DNA from: Mariannaea sp. PMI_226
Taxonomy: Eukaryota > Ascomycota > Sordariomycetes > Hypocreales > Nectriaceae
Direction: 5' to 3'
Length of the DNA stretch: 64,000 bases
Assembly (NCBI GenBank): GCA_024336345.1
Contig: JANFOG010000002.1
Location: 62,001-126,000, forward strand
Part shown: positions 1-11,692 of the stretch, piece after piece
How the letters are laid out: every line of letters begins with the position of its first letter
Numbering within the stretch: the stretch's first letter is position 1
Notes under the pieces: generated by a model
The model's database searches: none
Told to the model about the DNA's origin: nothing
Seen by the model: the letters and a program-made list of their open reading frames with translations, nothing else
Program-made: the position numbers and the translations under genes

Positions 1-130
1 AGTACATCAACCAGACTTCTTTACAGCAACGACAACTCGAAGTTTATTCACTTCTGGTCAGGCACCAAACATAAACGCAAAGAAATACAAACACTACAAA
101 CTCTATAAAACACTCCCTCCACACACCAAA

Positions 131-475
131 ATGGCCAGTTTCACCTTCAAGTCTGCAATCATTGCCATGACTGTGGCTCTCACTGCTGCCACAACCCCCC
201 AGTGCAATACCAATGCCGATTGCCTTCAAGGCTACATCTGCGGTACTAGCGACGGCCCTGGTGACACTCCTCCCACCAACGTCTGCGTTGCACTCAATAC
301 CTGCACCAACGCAACTTACTCCAAGACATTTGGGCCTAAGTGCGGCGACAGCATCTTTTGCCCCGTCGGCGCCTATTGCGGCGGCGGCTATTACGACTTT
401 GATGGTGATCGAGTCCTCGGCCAAGTCTGTGTCGACCCGGCTACCGGCCTCCTGTGCGCCGCGCCATCTACTTAA
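131..475 (+). CDS. small secreted cysteine-rich protein
   Basis: A single-exon, 114-residue protein. Residues 1 to about 20 form a hydrophobic signal peptide, and the mature part contains ten cysteines, an even number consistent with five disulfides. The spacing includes a CN...DC...C opening and a closely spaced C...C...C group in the middle; glycine and proline are common. It matches no family I can name. Size, secretion signal and cysteine content fit the broad class of fungal small secreted proteins, which includes effectors, antifungal proteins and cell-surface proteins, but no function should be assumed. The ATG at 131 follows an ACCAAA context, suitable for fungal initiation. No gene partner lies within 1 kb downstream. 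Confidence 0.75.
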   Translation: MASFTFKSAIIAMTVALTAATTPQCNTNADCLQGYICGTSDGPGDTPPTNVCVALNTCTNATYSKTFGPKCGDSIFCPVGAYCGGGYYDFDGDRVLGQVCVDPATGLLCAAPST

Positions 476-1744
476 TCTGCCTTTCTCAACCTCTTGGTGA
501 GCTCCAAAGATTGGGCAGTTGAGACTATTATACTATAAGGTCTTGATATAAGACGGGTGCAATTCTTCTACATGCAGCTTCTAGACATACTAGAGGTTTT
601 TTTAACAGAGATTTAGACATAGAGTTTTTTTAGAACAGTCGTTTTTGGATTTGGGTTTATTTTTTGAATTAGTTTTGTTTCTAGATTGACTATTTTACAA
701 TTAAACATATCAGGTACCTGCACTATCTTTGATCGCTTTCTCTCGGAAGGCCATCTTTTCATACGAGTGAATCAAGCTGCAGCCCTATCGGGCCGAAGTG
801 CAACTTTTGCATTGTAAGGTGACAGCTGTCTTATCCGGCCGGCCTGATGCCTTAGTTGATTCTCAGGAGGCTCAGATACTAACCTGCCACCTTTCCAATC
901 CATTACAGCCACAACGTTGTGCCTCCTGATATTGGATATCACTACAGAACTAGGCAGACTACTAGTAAGGACTAACCAAATTGCTATCATCCTGCGTGAA
1001 ATCCGACATTGGATAACGCTTCCCGATGGGAAGTCATGCCGGGGCTACATCTAGAAGTTTTACCGGGGTTATTTCTGATTGCCAGAGCTCGGTATTATTG
1101 CGTCGAGGGGCGTCGCCGACGCTCCTGAGCTTCAAGTGACAACAGCATTTCTGGATGACCAAATTGTCGTCAGCGTTGCCGTTTCAAATAATGGCAGTTA
1201 CACATGAACCATTATTTTGCGCCTTGTTACCAAGATATGGTCATGTACGAAAGACGCCACACTATTCAACGTTGCCTGTTAGCTGGGCACTCTTTGTGCA
1301 TATAAGTACGACATGATACGCTTCAATACTTTCCGCAATGCTCCATTGATCACTAAGCACCCTCGCTGTACTGCGTCTTGTGGTCCCAAGCCTTTGGAAA
1401 TGAACTTTACGCCTCCGTTCTGGACTTTGCCCTCGCCAAGAGTCGGTGGAAGGCAACCGAGGGCCAGGTCTGAGTTCATCACGCTGGTTGTCAGCGACCC
1501 AGCACTCCCCATCAATAGTGGTACAAAGTTCGGCCCCTTCGGAGGTTAGTTGAACGGGGCCCTGTTCGCGCATGGGCAAACGGAAGACGATTATCAGCTG
1601 TACGTAACCCGAAATTCTTGCTAGCTCGTAAAGTTGCAAAATGATGGAATTTTAGTAACAGGTTTGGAGACTGAGTATCCCCTCATGCTTTAGCGGTCTT
1701 TCTACTAGCATCTTGGTCACCAACTGCCACAGGTTACCATGATA
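476..1744. other. intergenic, no gene recognised
   Basis: The stretch begins with the T-rich 3' region of the small secreted protein. Several short open frames occur on both strands at 770-1640, but none shows a recognisable domain, a credible splice structure or a signal peptide. I see nothing else supportable. Confidence 0.5.
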
Positions 1745-2777
1745 TCAAACATTCGCCAGTTCTACATTAAGTACATTTTCCCACTTTAGCATTTCATTCC
1801 ACCGTTGCTTTAGCCACCAGTGTAGATAGCATATTAGGCTCCCTAGTGCTGTCGAAAGGAACCCTAACCATATAAGCTTCAGGAACCCACTTCCCATAGA
1901 TATGTTCCATACTATGTCAGGTATATTCTGAAGATAGCTTAGCACTTGCCTTGCTCTTTCCATTATATATATAGTAGCAATCATGTGCATCATAGGTATT
2001 ATTGCATATACTGCCAGCAGACTATATTTTGACGTCAACAGTGTCGTAGTACAATCAGTTTTATTTGTCCGGGTAGTCCGAGAAGCCATATTGCGGAGTA
2101 GATGGAATGGTAGTAGTAGTGCTATTGATATAGCGACTAACATGTACAGAGTAAAGGCTGGGGCGGTAGAAACGGCATAGGTTGGCGCTGTAGCAAAGCC
2201 TAGGATAGTCTTGTTGTCGAATTGGGAATCTGGATTGAAGAAGGTGGCATTGCCAAAGGTGTGTATAATATTCGGGAACCGAAGGGTCCGTCCAACTCCA
2301 ACATAGATCGAACCAGCTGTAGGATGAGCTGAGTCTATAACACCACTCCACCCAAAGGCATCAAGGAACCAGTATAATGTCATCGGCGAGGATATTGTAA
2401 TATGTGTAGAAAACTATAAGCGTAATGTCTTAGAAATCTTGTATGCTGGTAACAAGATAGAAGCCGCAAGGGGTTTTGAGAAAGAGTCTGGAAGAGTCTT
2501 CTAGCCGCCTAATATTTAGGCAAACTGAGGTCGCTACAATCTATTTGTATAGCAACACACACCTATAATACCTGCGACGTACCTGAACGAGTGCAAATTC
2601 CATACCCAAAGGACTAGCATCATAGCCCATTACGGTGTTAGGACAACCTGCCGATACCAATATGATAATACAAATCAGTGCGGTGAGGTGGAAGCAGCAT
2701 GAGAGAAAGATCAACCAGTGTAGAAATTTGCGCCGCCATTTTGAGGAACGGACCATTCGCTGCTGGTCGGTAACCAT
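1745..2777 (-). CDS. hypothetical multi-pass membrane protein (2 exons)
   Basis: Exons on the minus strand are 2777-2583 and 2413-1745, joined in phase 0 across a 169-nt intron (GTACGT donor, TATAG acceptor). The product is 287 residues. There are about four hydrophobic spans: one near the N-terminus after a basic stretch (RSSKWRRK), and three in the C-terminal half, the last ending in a WWLKQRW segment. A loop of about 100 residues lies between the first and second spans and contains an NAT glycosylation sequon. I do not recognise the family; it resembles the many lineage-specific fungal membrane proteins with no assigned domain. The start at 2777 was chosen because it precedes the first span and the frame is open from there. 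The intron is long for this window, so an extra small exon cannot be excluded. Confidence 0.55.
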
Positions 2778-4667
2778 CTTGGCTGGTGAGTGGAAGTAAA
2801 GTCAGTCAGTAATGCTAGTAGAGTGTGGACTCTGCAGTATTAATACTTTGTGTTGAGCAAGGGCATTGTAAGCGGGTATGGTATTAATTACATAATTCCC
2901 CTGCAATCCTTTCGAACTAGAAGGTTAGCCTTCCCGCCGCATAGGGGTTTTGCGTGTGACCATGCTCTATTAAATTACCTCAAAATACGAATTATGCTCG
3001 TAATGCTCGTATTTAGTGAATTTAGCCTATAAGGTAGTCCTTCTGATACTGAAAGTGTTGCGGGGAGCCCATTTTCAGGTAGTGTGTGTCGGGGATAAAA
3101 TTCACTTCTTTGGCATATGCCGGGGCCAACTACCTGCACCGTCCCGTACACAGAGAATTAGTCAGCAAATTCCCCCTATAAATCCCCTATAAATATCTCC
3201 CTAAATGCCTTATAATAATTCCCTAAAAGATATATTTATGGGCTTGCCGCTTACATTACCTAATACAGTTTTCACTCTGCTAGCCGCGATTTGATTGGCT
3301 CGCGTTTGTAGTCGTAGGCCTTATAAAACAACCACGAAACATCGTGGAGAAGGCATCTTCATACCATCGAATATATCTTGTTTTTGCCCTGATTTTTGAC
3401 CTTTTATATGACTTATGATTTGCGTTTCCATTTGATCAAATGGTTCTCTTCATTTCTATCTAATTTGCTTGACTAATTTCCTTTCCTTTCCAGGTTTATG
3501 GTATGGCTGTTCTGAGCCAACTGTCGCGACCGTTTCGCACATCGTTCTTCCGCATCACGAGACCTGCGTTGGTGGGTGTTTTTGGGCGTGGGGTTTTCTC
3601 CCGACAAAAGAGATGAGACCTATAGATACCTTGAACCTCCTAGCATAACGTACCCATACGGTGATCTTAGCAGCCGGCCTCGGAGGGCCCCGTGGGGCGA
3701 ATTGCAATGTTATGGAGCTAATAGATCACTAAATTCGGTGCAATAGAAAAAGAAGTACTGAAAAATCTGTATTGGCGGATTAATGTTATTCTTCTAATGC
3801 TGCTGAGGACTTCGAGCTGCTTATCACAGCTGGTGGTGTCCCAATGGCCGTCGCTGATGATCAGGATTACCTACCGATTGGAGGTCTTGGCCCGCTGGAT
3901 GGCGCGTTCTTTACACTTTAGAACTGGTCCCAAACCTAGCTGGAGAGCTGTTGGCCCCATAGCCACTGTTGCATATGGAGATAATTGGGTCGAACAATGC
4001 TGCTGGGGCCTTTGTGTCCGCATATCTCTCAACAAGATCCTTGGCGCGATAGTGGCCAGGATGGATGGCTCATGACAGGCCACAAGGCATCCGGTCAGAT
4101 TTCGAATTCTCGCAGGGGCTTCTACTATCACTGTTAGTATAATTGTGTACATTAAATGAGCAGAATACCATTGCACTCTGCCACCCGAGGCTAGCTTATT
4201 TGGTACTGCTAGCAGCTTCCCACATGTCAATCGCTCTGGAGCCAACCGCGCAGGAGGAACATGCCATTTCTGTTGGAGTACAGAGGAAAATACATATCCT
4301 TTGTTATTTAAATTCTTGACTGGTCTAGATATACCAGATCCTTTGACTTAGGTAGTATGTCTCCTGCTTTCTGTTTTTCTATTTGGGCTGCCTGGCATGC
4401 CCAGCCCGGTAGGCGAGAGAGTCCACCATCTACACCAGGCTGCCCCACCAAAAACGGAATAGCTGTTGGCCCGGAGCCAGTAGTTGGTCCCTACCAACGC
4501 CAAAAAGAGGGGCTCCCACTCTCCGTCCAGGCACCCTCTGCCTGCTCAGGCGATCGTTTCGCAGGGCAGGCCGTATCTAGACGACTATATAATCTGTATT
4601 CCGCAGGCTATCAGCCCACCAGTTACATCACCTTACCTTTCTACTGTGTGCATATCATGTCTGCAAG
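2778..4667. other. intergenic, no gene recognised
   Basis: About 1.9 kb with short open frames only (for example 3797-4075 plus and 3871-4245 minus, which overlap on opposite strands). None has a domain or splice structure I can support. The last few hundred bases are presumably the promoter of the kinesin-like gene. Confidence 0.45.
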
Positions 4668-6014
4668 ATGACTGTTACCCCTCCAAGAATGAAACCTATT
4701 AGCGTGTTTGCCCGATGGCGGCCACTTCCGAATCCAGAAGCTGAGCTTGGAGAGATCGATCGCAAAGCACTGCCAAACTCACGCGATCTGTTCTCGATTA
4801 CTATGAAGCGTCATACATTGACTGATGATTATCAATGGGCTAGCCCGGCAGCATTTTCCACTGTTTTCAACCCAGAACATCATAATTCCCAAGTATACCA
4901 GACCGTCGTCGCACCAAACATCTCCAAGGTTTTACGCGGTGAGAACTGCAGTGTCTTCGCATATGGTCACTCTGGCAGTGGCAAGACGCATACGGTCGTG
5001 GGCTACGAATTTGAAGACAGTCAGGAGCTTGGGCTGTGTCTCGCTGCCGCTAAAGACCTTTTTTCTGCGCTCCAGCATATCAATAAGGATGAGCCGGGTC
5101 AGGCACTCGGCATCGGATTCAGCTTATTTGAATTGCGCAAGAAATCTGCTTATGATCTTCTCAATAACCACGCTCAATGCCATGTTCGACAAGGTCCTGA
5201 CGGAAAAGTTCATGTTCGAGGAGAAACCGAGATGCTGGAAGAAGGAAAAGTCCGAGTCTGCCCCATCGTTCAACAACAATGTTGGACTTTTGAGTCCTTC
5301 AAACGAGAGCTTGTCGAAGCACTTGAACAGCGCGCAACCGGGACATCGACCATCCATGACCAAAGTTCCAGGACACATGCAATCCTTGAGTTGGAAATTG
5401 TGAACCAACCATTAGTAGATGCACGTCAAGCTCTGTTCAACCGACAGTCGGAACTTGTTCCCGTGGGAAAGAGGGCTATAGATATCATGATTGAAGAGGA
5501 CACAAAAGGGATCATACCTACGCCAGACGGTGGATGGGAACCCAATCCTGACTATCAGAAAGACCAAGAGCGCATAGATGCGGCTGAGGCAGAGAAAGCT
5601 GAGTTTGAAGCTCGTGTGGCGGCTGCAGAGAGACGCATTGAAGAGATAATTACATCAAGGGCCTCCCTGTCCCTTGGTACCAAAATGGTGTTTGTGGATC
5701 TTGCTGGTGCAGAGTACTATGAAGGAAATGGACCTCGACTACGAACCATAAATCAGACCCCTCAAGAGCGTCAAGAAGGTCGACAAATCAACACTGATTT
5801 GTTGGCACTAAAGGAGGTCATGAGGGCTTGGTCTCAGAATGACAAGAGGATTCCATTCCGATCATCAACACTGACGATGGTGCTGCGGGAGCATTTTATG
5901 AACACTGAACAGGGAAACTCGGCGATCATCGTCACTCTTTCGTCGGCAGCAGACCAGTATGCAGCGACACTTAATTCTCTGAAATATGCGAGTCTCATTG
6001 GAGCTGCTAGTTGA
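4668..6014 (+). CDS. kinesin motor-domain protein, stand-alone motor
   Basis: A 448-residue, single-exon protein that is almost entirely a kinesin motor core. The P-loop GHSGSGKT lies at residues 100-107, switch I with SSRTH at about 233-237, switch II DLAGAE at 344-349, and the later motor helices (INTDLLALKEVM, then IPFRSSTLTMVL) at 374-405. The core ends at SLKYAS, where most kinesins continue into a neck and stalk; this one stops within a few residues. Between switch I and switch II is an insertion of roughly 70-80 residues that includes an alanine/glutamate-rich segment (about 297-330) likely to form a helix or coiled coil. Kinesins hydrolyse ATP to move on or depolymerise microtubules. 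Without a stalk or tail, cargo or dimerisation must come from elsewhere, or the protein has another role. Confidence 0.85.
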   Translation: MTVTPPRMKPISVFARWRPLPNPEAELGEIDRKALPNSRDLFSITMKRHTLTDDYQWASPAAFSTVFNPEHHNSQVYQTVVAPNISKVLRGENCSVFAYGHSGSGKTHTVVGYEFEDSQELGLCLAAAKDLFSALQHINKDEPGQALGIGFSLFELRKKSAYDLLNNHAQCHVRQGPDGKVHVRGETEMLEEGKVRVCPIVQQQCWTFESFKRELVEALEQRATGTSTIHDQSSRTHAILELEIVNQPLVDARQALFNRQSELVPVGKRAIDIMIEEDTKGIIPTPDGGWEPNPDYQKDQERIDAAEAEKAEFEARVAAAERRIEEIITSRASLSLGTKMVFVDLAGAEYYEGNGPRLRTINQTPQERQEGRQINTDLLALKEVMRAWSQNDKRIPFRSSTLTMVLREHFMNTEQGNSAIIVTLSSAADQYAATLNSLKYASLIGAAS

Positions 6015-6113
6015 TGCAATGCTAGCAATATCATTTGCTATTGCTCTTGACTGATGCTTATGCGAGTTGAGTTCAAGTAACTCCTATGTAGTAAACTTAA
6101 ATTTATATCTTTC

Positions 6114-6964
6114 TTACACTCTCTGGGCAACACTCTCAAATACATCAACAACCTCCGCTTCATGGCTTAGAAAAACACAATGTCCCGAATCTATCTCAAT
6201 GACCCTAGTTGCTGGATGAGACTTCGCAATAATTTCCTGTGCCTGTGTAGCAAAGCCGAGATCATTCTTGAGCACAACATAAGTTGATGGAATAGTAAGG
6301 TGATTCAAAGTCATTGAGATCGGTGACTCGAGCGTTGCCTGGGAAAATCGCCATGTTTTGATATCTGGCCACCACCGTTTCCTGGTCTCTTCATCTTGAT
6401 CGTTTAGAAAATCCTCCATTGCATATTCGTTCAAGCGCAGAGTACCGTTCTAATCCAATTTGTTTGTTTTAGCTTTTGTAAAATGTGTCATCTTCTACCC
6501 TAAGGGTTTTTACTTACTGGAATGTAGACTCCGTCTGCATCGACGTACCGTGAGTAGGCCTGGCCGCCAGCCCACGCACCTAGAAAGTCCACGTTTGGTT
6601 GAAGGACTGCCAAGCCCGCAATGTGAACAATTGATTCAAATCCTCCTTTCTTCCCAGATGCCTCCCGGTCCGATACAGTCCAGCCTTGCGTTGCCATGAC
6701 AGCGGGAAGGGATCCAAATGACCAGCCAGCAACGATAAACGTGTTTCCGGCGTCCATCAATGGTTCCACAATTTGATGGCATTGGCGAACCTCATCAACA
6801 GCAGATTTACCAGCTTGCGAGCCATCTGTTGCGCTAGAAAGTAAATCTGGGACGATCATCTCATAACCTCTGGCTTTGAGAGCGGCTTGAACCCCGGTCC
6901 AGACACTTGCGGGGAACCAGCCGCCGTTGAATAGATAGATAATCGGCTTGTTAGAAGAAGTCAT
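6114..6964 (-). CDS. alpha/beta hydrolase-fold protein (2 exons)
   Basis: Exons on the minus strand are 6964-6518 and 6449-6114, joined in phase 0 over a 68-nt intron (GTAAGT to TTAG). The product is 260 residues. An N-terminal strand (IIYLFNGGW) leads to an oxyanion region. The nucleophile elbow is GWSFG at about residues 100-104, and a SGHCVFLSH segment near the C-terminus supplies the catalytic histidine. This is the layout of the AB_hydrolase_6-type esterases and lactonases that include plant-like methyl esterases. There is no signal peptide, so the protein is probably cytosolic. The substrate cannot be read from the sequence. It is convergent with the kinesin gene, whose stop is only 99 bp away. 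Confidence 0.82.
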
Positions 6965-8821
6965 GGTGATGTTGTTGCGTTGTCTGCACTTTCCAGGTAT
7001 GACCTACCGTAGATCCAAAGGCGGCTGGGTATGACTTTATATATATCATGTTTGGGAGGCACATGTTATCTTATCACAGCCAATCCCACTCTCCTGTGAT
7101 TACAGTTGGGGCTTATAAATCTCATCTCTTCTCTTGCTTATTTTACAATGTGTCTTTTTTGCCACGTAAGAATATGATTGCTTACGTGCATGAATCTCAA
7201 GTGTTTGGAAAAGGCAGTTGCTACGCGAGAGCATTTTGTCATTCGGCGGGGCTTGGGAAGATGTCTGCTACTTGGACTGTAAAAACTAAATTAGGTTTCA
7301 GCCTTTTTTTTTGGGGGGGGGGGGGCGCAGGTCTCTCTATCATTAATCTTGAGCTAGCTCAATTAGGAATTTGCACTTGGCTCAACAAACCAATCACAGA
7401 TTTTTCCAAACTTACTTTATTGCCCCTGGCAACCTTGCCGAAGTATCTAGACTAATCAGCGGGGTCACGATTACTGTACTGTAAGACCAGCACATATCTC
7501 ACAAATCGTCATAATTACTACCCCATTTATCTCCGTAGCATCAAGCGACCACATGCAACTGATTTCCCAAGCGTTTCATTCTATGTAAAGAAATAAGCAG
7601 CTCGGAAGAAAGGCCACATAACAGTTCCTTATTCTGCTTGCCGTTTGGTTGGAGGGAGCCACAGTATCTACGCCGCTGGTTTCACAACCCTCGGGTAGGG
7701 CCCTTCCCATACCACAGTCGAGAAGGTACGAGCGCTTGCCGCAGATGTGCGCGGAGCCGAAAAACTTCTACTGCTGGATTCACACTGCCTCTCGTAAGTG
7801 CATCGCACAACGGTACAGACTTTTCAGTAACAAAGCGCCGTACTCAATTGTAAATCCTAGGTAGTTACTGTATAAACCATGAGTGTTTTCCGCTTCGTTT
7901 AGTCAGAGACCCATCGGTCTGTCGATAGGGGAGTATCCCATTTGACGCTGAAATTGGCCGTCCTTTTATCTCGCCTGGCGATCTCACAGACCAGGAAATA
8001 TGCTTCGCTTCAATAAATTGCTCTAATCTAGCCTTCATGTGCCTGCCCAGGAAGGCGGCCGAGCTCGCAAGTAAACTAAAGAGGGCCGCCAAGTTAGCAA
8101 TCTCCAGGAGTAGAACCACCATGCCAGCAGGTATATAAATTTCACATCTACACGTCATTTTTGTGCATTACCAAATATATCACCCATGGCACATCCGATC
8201 ACGCCACCAGCCAATGACACTAAAGATTGTAGTGTAATAATTAGTTGAACTGACTATCTCAGCGAAATAGCCATGATTTATCTACAAGCTATCATTTAGG
8301 GGTGCTAAAAGCTTATATAGGTGCCTAGCGAGTCTAGGTGAACTTATTCAAGGGTTTGGATGCTCACAGGTTTTGAGGTTGAGTCAAGTCTGAGCCTCAA
8401 TGGGGATGTGAAACCAGGAAGGTAGTGGTTACACGTGACCTGGGGTACTTATGACCAAGTAGCGTCCAACCTTTTTACCTCCCCAAGCGAATCCGAGACG
8501 GGACTGCTACGTCACCATGCGAGTCCGACGCCATGTACTCCGTGCCGAAAATCAGGTATCTCCGCTGTTGCGGGTAGTATGGGTTAGGGAGTGAACGGCC
8601 ATCTGCAAAATTCGCATTCGGGCTAATGCGAAAACTGGTCATAATGATTACTCCAGAGCGACAAACGTCACCTAAAATGGAGTATCACAAAGCGAAAATA
8701 GATGCCCTATGCGCCCCTGAGTCTACGCGGCAGCGCCGAGTGATAGTTGCATTGCTCGCATTCCCTGAGCCCTGAACCCGATGTGAGGCCCACGATCTCG
8801 GAAGTCTCCAGACTCAGTTGC
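6965..8821. other. intergenic with a T9-G13 homopolymer tract
   Basis: About 1.9 kb upstream of the FAD monooxygenase. It contains a run of nine T followed by thirteen G at 7304-7325, a likely length-variable tract. A 97-residue minus-strand frame at 7865-8158 has one hydrophobic span but no family match and no splice context, so I do not call it a gene. Confidence 0.45.
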
Positions 8822-8830
8822 TTATAAGTA
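8822..8830 (+). promoter_or_regulatory. possible TATA element of the FAD monooxygenase
   Basis: TTATAAGTA lies about 105 bp upstream of the start codon at 8933, a spacing usual for filamentous fungi. This rests on sequence and position only. Confidence 0.3.
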
Positions 8831-8932
8831 CTGTCCAATTCATGTTGAGCCAAGAATCAAACTTCTTCTCCAGACAGAGATTTCATAATATCTATTACAT
8901 CAACTCACGATTTCCATTTTAAAATCCATACT

Positions 8933-10349
8933 ATGACCTCTACCCAATTTAGAGCCATCGTCGTCGGCGGTGGCCCTGTCGGTCTCACGGCCGCCCACGC
9001 GCTTTCACGAGCCGGTATCGACTTTTTAATGCTTGAACGTCGCCCAAACATCGTCGTCGATGCGGGGTCCAACTTGGTCCTGCTTCCTATGGCCCTACGT
9101 ACGCTTTATCAAATAGGACTGCGCCACATCCTTGAGACTGTCAGCTCGCCGCTCGGAACTATTCACCGCATTGATCACCACGGCCGTGATCTTAGTGATA
9201 TGAAATGGTTCGAGCATGATATGGAAAAGTTAGTATACACATCAGGCATTCTTGTTCTGAAACACCAACTCTAACCGCCGTGGTAGTTTCGGTGCCTTTC
9301 CAAGGGTCATCAGTCGACACGATCTTACGAGATCGCTGTACGAGAGTCTGCCTCCCGACACAAAGGCGAAGATGTTGCCCAACAAAAGGGTATCTAGCAT
9401 CAATAAAGTCTCCAATGGTGTCATTGTCAACTGTGCGGATGGTACGGCATACACTGGATCCATCGTCATCGCTGCTGATGGCGCACACAGCCTAGTCAGA
9501 GACTGCATGCGCACTCTCGCCGTTGAGGCTGGCTCGCCGCAGGTCAACGACGAGAAGCCTTTCTTAACCACCTACAGAGCACTCTGGCTACGCTTTCCCA
9601 CTTCCATCTCGTCTAGTCTACGGGCAGGGACCACATGCGAGACCCACGGACATGACGTTGCCACTCAACTGTTCGCCGGCGATGAAACAGCAGTCATCGG
9701 CGTTTATGAACGGCTCGATAAGCCAACACGTGAGCGCATTCGGTTTAGTGAATCTGACCAAGACCGATTGATCGAGCAATGGGGTGAATTACCCCTGCTT
9801 CGAGATGGAGAACTCACTTTGCGCGACGCATACAAAGCAAAGATTCAGTCTGGACTGGTCAGTCTGGAAGAAGGAGTTGTTCAGCACTGGAGCTGGGATG
9901 GCGTTATCGTTCTCGCAGGTGATGCTGCTCACAAATTCACCCCCAGTACAGCTGCAGGCTGCAACAACGGCATCATAGACGTCGTGGCGCTCGTCAATGA
10001 GCTCCACAAAGTTATCAAGGAAGCTCGCTTGTCTTCAGAATATCTTGAAGTCCTACCTAGCAGGTCACAATTAGCTTCAGTGTTCAAAAGATACCAAGAT
10101 TCCCGATACCTAGCTGTCATGACTGGGCGGAAGCTTGCAGGAAACGTAACGGCCATGGCAACTTGGCAGACTGGGGTGCACAAGTTTTTGGATCGTTGCA
10201 TCTTCTCTTCCCAGTCGTTACAGCGATTCATGTCCAATCATGAAGCCCTCAGAATTGCTCAGACACCGGTATTTGATTTTTTCGACAACGAGGAACAAAT
10301 AACAGGCAAAGTTCCGTGGACAGTGCCGGCTACGCTCAAGGTCAACTAA
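8933..10349 (+). CDS. FAD-dependent monooxygenase (2 exons)
   Basis: Exons 8933-9228 and 9287-10349, separated by a 58-nt intron (GTTAGT to GTAG); the product is 452 residues. The N-terminus carries the Rossmann motif GGGPVG (residues 12-17), followed by LERRP, where the acidic residue binds FAD ribose. A DG-type motif (ADGAHSLVRD) lies in the middle, and the GD motif (GDAAHKFTP...GCNNGI) comes later. This is the order of flavin aromatic hydroxylases and epoxidases (PF01494), including the PaxM-like enzymes that epoxidise prenyl chains in fungal terpenoid pathways. Across the intron the protein reads smoothly into FGAFPRVISRHDL, as in the family. It lies 5.3 kb upstream of a HAD-terpene cyclase and on the same strand, so a role as a tailoring enzyme is a reasonable inference, not proof. 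Confidence 0.88.
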
Positions 10350-11256
10350 ACCAGCCTGGGAAAGCATGATTTTGTCGCATCTGAATCACGCATAGACTGT
10401 TAAGAGATTTTTTTGCTTTAATAGATATCAATTCTTAGAGATTGTTTGAGCTCAAGCCCACCTCCATATCGAAGACCAATCTCTCAAAATGGCTAGCTAA
10501 TTTATAGTAAACGTAGTGTTTCCCACTCGGATAAGCTTCCATGGCTGTCATCGACTTATGGATAACACGGTCATGGTTATTTCCCGCGGCTACTTATTAA
10601 TTCTCTATCTCGAGGAATAGCAATAGCTAGACATTCACAAGAGAATTGTACCATCTCATAGGGTTGCGCTAGGAATCGATGACCTCTATATGTAGAGGGC
10701 ACAATAATTAGAAAAAGGTTAGGACCTATAGAGAGTAAACCATATTTAATATTTTTAAGATATAAATAGTTAGTAGCCGGTCTTTGTGCTTTGAAAATTA
10801 CACTAGCGTATTTTACTCAAATTTATTGCAAGATAATACTACTGCTTTGTGCAGCATCGCCTCAAACCTAACCATCTAGACGCAGGCCTCAATATTAACA
10901 CGATCCTAAATACAAATGTAACACTATCGCAAGAGGAGTGCCTTAGATAGTAAACACCTATGAACGACAAGAAAAAAGTATAGGGTATAAAAAGGGGTAA
11001 TTTCATGACTAGATTTTTACTTTTTTCACGTTGAGATTCCTGGCAAGAGTCTCGTAAGAAAACTAGACAATTATGTTAACAATAGCTTGGTTTTCTACCG
11101 CAGCCCTTTCCGGAGCTATGCCGGCATTCGGAACTACACAACTTGGAGCGGTTCGACCGAAACTCCCCTCTTCTTTATTATTTTTACCTAATTCTAGGTA
11201 TTCGTGATGCTAAATTTTCCAGTGTAACCAACGTCGGGGTGGTAATCCTAGAGCGA
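10350..11256. other. AT-rich intergenic, no gene recognised
   Basis: Downstream of the monooxygenase stop the sequence is AT-rich and carries many stops in all frames. I see no coding or RNA signal. Confidence 0.45.
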
Positions 11257-11692
11257 TTATATACCTAGATCCCGCAGGCGTATCACTGGGACTTTCCAAT
11301 GGTACTCATTTGGGCGTCCATCAACGACTATCCGTAATTCATTAGTTGGATGAGAAGAGGTCTTTGGGACCAGCATCTCACCGCCGATGACCAGGATTGG
11401 CTGTGATTCTGAATTATGTCTCGCAAACCCTTCGAGCAGCTTTAATGGGACCTGGGCACGCATGCCGTAACTGATTGTCCATAGGGTTATGTAGATGATG
11501 CCACACCTTCGTTTCAGGCCCCTCAGTCCACATAATCGACTGAACTGAACCCGCCTTCCACTGAACGGCCTCTATAGGCTGGCTAAACTCTGCCGCAGCA
11601 TCGATGCAGCCAGGCCATATGCAAAGAACTGCTAGGATACTGAGGGTTGCTTTCCAAATAACGATTATCTTTATCTTGATGGTGCTAGTGGT
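11257..11692 (-). pseudogene. decayed Kre9/Knh1-type secreted protein gene
   Basis: Read on the minus strand, a hydrophobic leader (LSILAVLCIWPG) is followed by FSQPIEAVQWKAGS and then IMWTEGPETKV. This is the start of the Kre9/Knh1-like beta-sandwich domain seen in GPI-anchored Ser/Thr-rich fungal wall proteins (W-x-A-G and I-x-W-T). The second half of the domain (VPLKLLEG...DGRPNEYHWKVP) continues in a different frame, starting near 11510. No intron of workable size joins the two. The leader frame also has no ATG after its upstream stop codon (TGA at 11695-11693), and the gene ends right after the WKVP strand, without the usual Ser/Thr-rich tail. I read this as a frameshifted, start-less relic. 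It could instead be a gene with an unusual small exon that I failed to see. Confidence 0.45.

Noticed and set aside
3797..4245. Overlapping open frames on both strands
   Set aside because: No domain, no signal peptide and no splice structure; the two frames overlap and cannot both be real.
7048..7455. 135-residue plus-strand frame
   Set aside because: It runs through the T9-G13 homopolymer, which is coincidentally translated as glycine, and has no family features.
7865..8158. 97-residue minus-strand frame with one hydrophobic span
   Set aside because: Lacks a recognisable domain or neighbouring exons; composition alone does not support a gene.
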